A stretch of 64,000 nt of DNA, taken from NCBI GenBank assembly GCA_036937835.1, contig CM072864.1, positions 4,961,001 to 5,025,000 of the forward strand. Reading direction: 5' to 3'. Below the pieces are notes generated by a model. The model saw nothing but the letters and a program-made list of their open reading frames with translations, was not told where the DNA came from and made no database searches. The stretch comes from Pampus argenteus. Lineage: Eukaryota > Chordata > Actinopteri > Scombriformes > Stromateidae. Shown here piece after piece: positions 59,929 to 64,000 of this stretch. Each line of letters opens with the position of its first letter. The first letter of the stretch is position 1. A program made the position numbers and the translations under genes.

Positions 59929-61541
59929 TATCTGCTTGCTACATTGGAAGCACTGAAATATTGGCCGTTGCCCCCAGAGGTTAAACCGTTGTCAGAGAGT
60001 CAGCTGATGGGTTCTGAGTTTGGGGGTCACGCTGGGCTTTCCACTAAACATTGACTATTCAAATCATCTGTCACCAACATAATTAATGTTGTCAGACACA
60101 CGCACATGGATAAATTCTCACAATGGTCTAAGTTGTTTAGTGTATGGTGTTTGTGTTTAGTGAACGGAGCAGCAGTCTCGTTTCCTGAAGTGCCAGAGGA
60201 AACTTCAGAGTGGGTCACAGCCATCGGAGGTGATCAGGAACCTGCATACACACACACACATGAACCATTACAAAGAATTAACCAGTAGATTAGACTGTCG
60301 TGATGTGCTCTTTATGGTGTGTGTGTGTGTTTGTGTGTGTGTGTGTCTGTCCAGAGGACTCTGTGGCGTTCTGGCGTGGGGTAAAGGAGGCGGGGCTGCT
60401 GGAAGAGGTGATGGAGGACTTCCAGAGCGAGCTGCAGGAGGTGTTAAAGGGGCTGCAGGAGAGGGTGTGTGACCCACCACTACAGGTCAAAGGTCAGAAG
60501 TACATAGAGCCATTGACACAAAGGTTTCTAGACCTATACTACCCACCCAACATCCACACTTCACATACTCCAAAATGTCCTAATACAGTTTTATGAGCCA
60601 CATTATTTCTCTCATTGTCAGAACATGTTTTAAGCAGCATCTGAAATGGAACAACCACAAACCATGTTTTTGACTTTATTGTTTTTAATGGCTGTGACAC
60701 ATTTAACGTGAATTATTTTGTTTTGTCAGATGCTGTTTTGCTTAATAACATTGTGCAGAACTTCGGGATGTTGGACCTGGTGAAGAAGGTTCTAGCCAGT
60801 CATAAGAGCCAGATGGACCGTTACAGAGAGCAGTACACCCGCAGCCTCGCAGGTCAGTGCTCGCGTAGAATCGTGTTTCTGAGGTTTACGTTTAGCTGCA
60901 GAGAGAAGAACTAGTATCCATAAGTATTCTGTTCATCTGCAGCTCTGGAGCAGCAGTGTGATGAGCACAGGAAGCGAGCCAAGGAGCTCAAGAGCAAATC
61001 CCAGCACCTCAACAACGTCCTGATGACCCTCACCCCGGTCCCCGCTCCCCCTGTGGCCAAACGCCCTCGGCTGACCCGCGCCGTCTCCGGCCCCGCCTCG
61101 GTCAACGCCGCTCCCACGCAGATCACGCTGCCTATCAACCAGCTGACGGCGCTGCCGCTCGGCAAGGTGCTGACCATGGCGGGAGCCCAGGCTGGCACCA
61201 ACCTGGGCGGCTACACCCTGCTGACCTCCCCGCTCACAGGGTCAGAGCTGGCGGCCGACGCCTCCAACCTGACCGTGCTGTCCACAGCGGCGGGTCAGGA
61301 GGGAGCGTCGGGTGGCTACGTTAAGATGGTCGGCCCTCAGTTCCAGCTGGTGACGCTGCCGGGCGCACTGCAGAGCCTGGCCACCACGCAAAACAGCGTC
61401 ATCTCACAGCCGGCCGGCAGCATTAGTGTGGTGGACGCCACGGCAACCGCTGCGGACGATTTGCTAGAGGAAGGCCAGGCCTATGGTGATGAGGAAGGTC
61501 AGCCAGAAGAGGTTAAAGAGGAAGACGAGCAGCAGCAGTGA
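57047..61541 (+). CDS. gmeb2: glucocorticoid modulatory element-binding protein 2
   Basis: Nine coding exons: 57047-57189, 57300-57385, 58971-59095, 59201-59304, 59651-59808, 60161-60229, 60355-60492, 60730-60852 and 60943-61541. They give 514 residues (human GMEB2 is 530). It is a nuclear DNA-binding factor that recognises the glucocorticoid modulatory element as a heteromer with GMEB1. The SAND domain spans about residues 85-160: YPITCGDTKATLVWKKFVCP, GINVKCVQFNEQLISPKEFV, with the DNA-contacting KDWK near 139-142, and IMDSGELDFYQHTKVCSNTC. Downstream are the coiled-coil/dimer region (FWRGVKEAGLLEEVMEDFQS, DAVLLNNIVQNFGMLDLVKK, ALEQQCDEHRKRAKELKSKS) and VLMTLTPVPAPPVAKRPRL. These match GMEB2 better than GMEB1. 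The C-terminus is acidic with EEDEQQQ. Exon 1 must use the donor GG|GTCTGT at 57190; a nearby stronger GTG|GTAACA would break the frame. Polyadenylation signal AATAAA at 61784. Confidence 0.94.
57540..58490 (+). mobile_element. degenerate Tc1-family transposon in gmeb2 intron 2
   Basis: Near full-length but decayed. The leader AGCTGATTACTGCCACACCT, TCAAGAAATCACTTAAATAG is the typical Tc1-like 5' region. A transposase start (MSRSKEI) follows near 57668 with the helix-turn-helix part. The catalytic part has the recognisable CAGCAGGACAATGATCCAAC ACAC and GTGGCCGAGTCAAAGTCCTG ATCTGAATCC phrases (the D-N-x-P-K-H and WPSQSPDLNP regions). Many stops and frameshifts make it inactive. The terminal inverted repeats are no longer clear. 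Confidence 0.88.
59904..59928 (+). repeat. GA microsatellite
   Basis: A GAGAGA run of about 12 units in gmeb2 intron 5. Confidence 0.9.
60317..60347 (+). repeat. TG microsatellite at a gmeb2 splice acceptor
   Basis: About 15 TG units interrupted by TT, followed within seven bases by the acceptor (CCAG at 60351-60354) of gmeb2 exon 7. Confidence 0.9.
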
Positions 61542-61929
61542 GACAAAACACAGCTGTTCTCTTCACGGTCCGCCGTGTTTAAAGACTCATTTTGGTTCCC
61601 ATGATGCATCACATTCATTTTGTTATTCAACACAACAATTCTTCAACTCCGGTGTTGGCAGCAGTCTGTATTTCAGTCGTGATTTAACTGTAAATATATG
61701 TATTTGTATCTAATATATCTGATACAGCTGTTTTTGTATGTATGTATGTTTAGGCTGTAAAAAGAGAACTGTGCAGTTTTGGTAATAAATACTTTGTTTT
61801 CAAGAACAAATCATTACATATTCATGTCTTTATGAGAAAGTGACTTGAGACAACTCTCATCACATCACATCTCAGGGTCTTCATCAGCACTTCACAGTTA
61901 TCATGTGACTCATGTGCTGCTAGATTATA
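61542..61929 (+). other. gmeb2 3' UTR and flank
   Basis: Probable 3' UTR with short TATG repeats near 61736-61750 and an AATAAA at 61784 followed by a T-rich stretch. No other feature was seen. Confidence 0.6.
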
Positions 61930-62075
61930 CAGTGCACACAGAAAGTATTCAGAGCACTTCACTTTGTCGACATTTAATCATGTTTCAGTCTGATTTCAAA
62001 AATGGATTTAATTAGTTTTTCCATAATCCATAAATGGAAGAAGTTTGGAACCATCAGGACTCTTCGCACATTCAT
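61930..62075 (+). mobile_element. Tc1-family relic (internally deleted)
   Basis: It starts with CAGTGCACACAGAAAGTATT, CAGAGCACTTCACTTTGTCG, the usual left terminus of one Tc1-like fish family. It then jumps to AAATGGAAGAAGTTTGGAAC CATCAGGACTCTTC, which belongs to the N-terminal transposase region. The segment in between is deleted and no open frame remains. Confidence 0.8.
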
Positions 62076-62774
62076 TAATGGATATTTTTACTGTAAGCTA
62101 CGTCAGAATCAGTGGTTTTATATTAGTTTATTATCTAAAGTTATCGGTCATTTCTTTGAAAAGCAGTTTTTTTGTCGTCACATTTAAATATTATACAGCA
62201 TGAATTCACCCTCAGCTCAGAAGAACAATAAATGTCCCTTTTTTTTATTGAATTTTTATTTTTTCTAATATATATCAGTGGTCAGTTTGTTAGAGCAGCT
62301 CTACCACTGAAATGTTTATCCCACATTATGTGTAATCTCAGTTTGTTATAAAAACCAGGCACACTTAACGCATGATGAATCAATGAATGATTATTTCTAT
62401 CATTCATGATGTGAATGAAACACAATCCCTATAATACTGGAGGTTATACGTTAATATTTCTGAGTGCAGCGTCACTGGATGAACGTCTCTATGTCTTTGA
62501 TGTAATGTAGTTACAGCCTGAATTCTTGGACAACCCTTATCGAGGCTGTTTTTCCCCCTCGGCCTGCGGTGAATCTCGACCAGGGCATCTAGTCTCTCTC
62601 ATTTCCTCCCATCCTGTCTCTGTGTTTATGAGGCAGATTCATTTAGCCGGAGTAAATGTCTTGCTCTGGTCTGCTGTGTTTTGTAATTTGATTACACATT
62701 TTATAAAAAAAAGACAGTATTTGATAAGTAACAGTACAGGAAGCGCCTTAAACGAAAAGTACACACATCTTTTT
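62076..62774. other. spacer, nothing recognised
   Basis: AT-rich with a GC-richer patch near 62530-62660. An open frame of about 87 codons there has no splice signals or recognisable similarity. Confidence 0.35.
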
Positions 62775-63000
62775 AAAAATGTGTCTTAAAACAACAGTCA
62801 GGTGTCCATCTGAACAGTGAAAGATAATCTATAAACTATCATATCAGCTTCAGATCAACTTATAAATACTTTTTTTATTGATCAGACTGTGGATTTAAGG
62901 GATCTAATGGTCAGTGTGAACAGGAGGAATAATTACAGCAAGAAAAAAAAACACATTTCAATGTTCATTTGGTCTCCTGAATATTATTTTAAACCTTATT
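62775..63000. mobile_element. MITE copy between gmeb2 and pdyn
   Basis: It has GTGTCTTAAAACAACAGTCA GGTGTCCATC at the left, then TTCAGATCAACTTATAAATA, GACTGTGGATTTAAGGGATC, AACAGGAGGAATAATTACAG and GTTCATTTGGTCTCCTGAAT. These are the same phrases, in mirrored order, as the other copies in the window. Confidence 0.65.
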
Positions 63001-63816
63001 GATTCAGTTTTTTATCGAGCTTTAATTGCTTAACACTATATCTTCACTCAACATACCACAAACTCATCAATAAACAGTGATTATGTTGACCACATCTGCT
63101 TCATGCAGCATATAGAATAGAAATACTGATAAACTCAGTGTTTTCTTCATCAAATAAGAACAAATGTGACTCTATTTGGCCACGAGGTGGCGCAACAGCA
63201 TTAGTTATAGCTGATAAATTGATGCGGTTTGTTGGTTTCTCCAGCAGATTAGTTTATTTCTTGTCATTAATGTCGCTTTGCAGGAAACTGACGACTGTTG
63301 GCACTTTTTAATAATCATAATAGATCATATTAAATCAATCATATTATATCAAATTCTAGTTTGACAGCATGTTTTATCTCCTATTAAAATTTCTATACTT
63401 TTTTATGTATCTGCAAACTCAAATTTGTTGCATTTGTCAGCCATGAGAAATATTATTATCTTTATGTATATGATATATTTAAAGAAAAAAAATTAAATGA
63501 TTTATAGAATTTTATATTTGTTTTTTGGCACAATAAATAAATAAATAAAAATAAATAAATAAACCAATCAGCCGCTTAAAAAATACATTTTCTTTTGAAC
63601 TTGCTGGACAAACAGGAAGGTTTTTATTAAACAAGCATCCTTTATTAAATGATAGACGACGATGCCAATAACACAGAGATGAGTCGGTACACAGAAGGCA
63701 ACCGTGTCGGCTGTCAGTAAGATATGCAGGCAGGTGATCATTTTCTTGGATAAATGGTTGCATTTCAAGTCTTTTTTTTTCTTCTTCTTCTTTCTCTTTT
63801 TTTCTGCAGGGTTCAT
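63001..63816. other. pdyn 3' flank
   Basis: Very AT-rich. AATAAA hexamers lie on the plus strand at 63531-63560; on the minus strand, used by pdyn, TTTATT at about 63624 and 63642 would act as polyadenylation signals. No other gene was recognised. Confidence 0.45.
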
Positions 63817-64000
63817 TTATAAGCTCAAGTCATCGTAGGAATAATGAGGCTCCTCGACTGAGCGCACAGAGATTTTGAAGTGCCGGCGCAGAAAGCCTCC
63901 GTACCGCTTGTCCCACTTCAGGTTGTTCAACTTTGGTCGGATCCTCCTCATGAAGCCTCCGTAGCGTTTCTGCAGCTCCTCCGGCTCCTGGCTCTCCTGC
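63817..64000 (-). CDS. pdyn: prodynorphin, C-terminal part (runs off the window edge)
   Basis: The minus strand is open from the window edge to TAA at 63819-63817, giving the last 60 residues of the precursor. After LQKR comes a dynorphin-A-type peptide, YGGFMRRIRPKLNNLKWD (63963-63910). Then follow a KR cleavage site and a dynorphin-B-type peptide starting YGGFLRRHFKIS (from 63903), which runs without another dibasic site to the C-terminus SVEEPHYSYDDLSL. Prodynorphin is a secreted neuropeptide precursor cut by prohormone convertases; its products act on kappa-opioid receptors. The RRIRPKL and LKWD elements separate it from proenkephalin and POMC. The dynorphin A core is YGGFM instead of the mammalian YGGFL, and there are two extra residues (NN) before LKWD. 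The rest of the gene lies to the right. Confidence 0.93.
   Translation of the reverse strand, partial: QESQEPEELQKRYGGFMRRIRPKLNNLKWDKRYGGFLRRHFKISVRSVEEPHYSYDDLSL

Overview
The window is nuclear DNA of a teleost fish, most likely a percomorph. Genes are split into short exons with GT-AG introns and the spacers are AT-rich. Microsatellites and small DNA-transposon relics typical of ray-finned fish are common, and the window holds a copy of igf3, an IGF gene known only from teleosts. All gene models below were assembled by hand by joining exons at splice sites so that phase is kept across every junction. No search or alignment was run.

Layout from left to right: a gene-free left end with a 47-bp minisatellite (2172-2624); pex10 (+, 3180-6388), a peroxisomal RING E3 ligase; a transposon-relic spacer; a TMEM272-like membrane protein gene (-, 9521-11407); renbp (+, 14153-18843), an N-acylglucosamine 2-epimerase with a 68-bp minisatellite in intron 3; lrif1 (+, 20254-23753), a nuclear-receptor and heterochromatin interaction factor; a shorter, divergent lrif1-like gene directly downstream on the same strand (25960-27444); igf3 (+, 29295-32580); an 8-kb spacer full of repeats with two orphan exon-like segments; tpx2 (-, 40492-45400), a spindle assembly factor; rhoa (+, 48750-51052), head to head with tpx2; a Nudix-family gene of the DUF4743/NUDT24 type (-, 54108-56039); gmeb2 (+, 57047-61541), a SAND-domain transcription factor, head to head with the Nudix gene; and the 3' end of pdyn (-, running off the right edge), encoding the dynorphin peptides.

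There is no operon-like logic. Two head-to-head pairs (tpx2/rhoa and Nudix/gmeb2) have short promoter spacers. The tpx2 promoter shows a textbook G2/M arrangement of CCAAT boxes and a CDE/CHR-like element.

The most interesting signal is the tandem lrif1/lrif1-like pair. The second gene keeps three blocks of the LRIF1 protein (a beta-rich segment, a short hydrophobic block and the C-terminal coiled coil) but has lost the N-terminal block. Copies of one dispersed repeat lie on either side of lrif1. Other points worth checking are unusual residues in igf3, pdyn and the Nudix box, TG tracts next to splice acceptors in several genes, and one small transposon family present five or more times.
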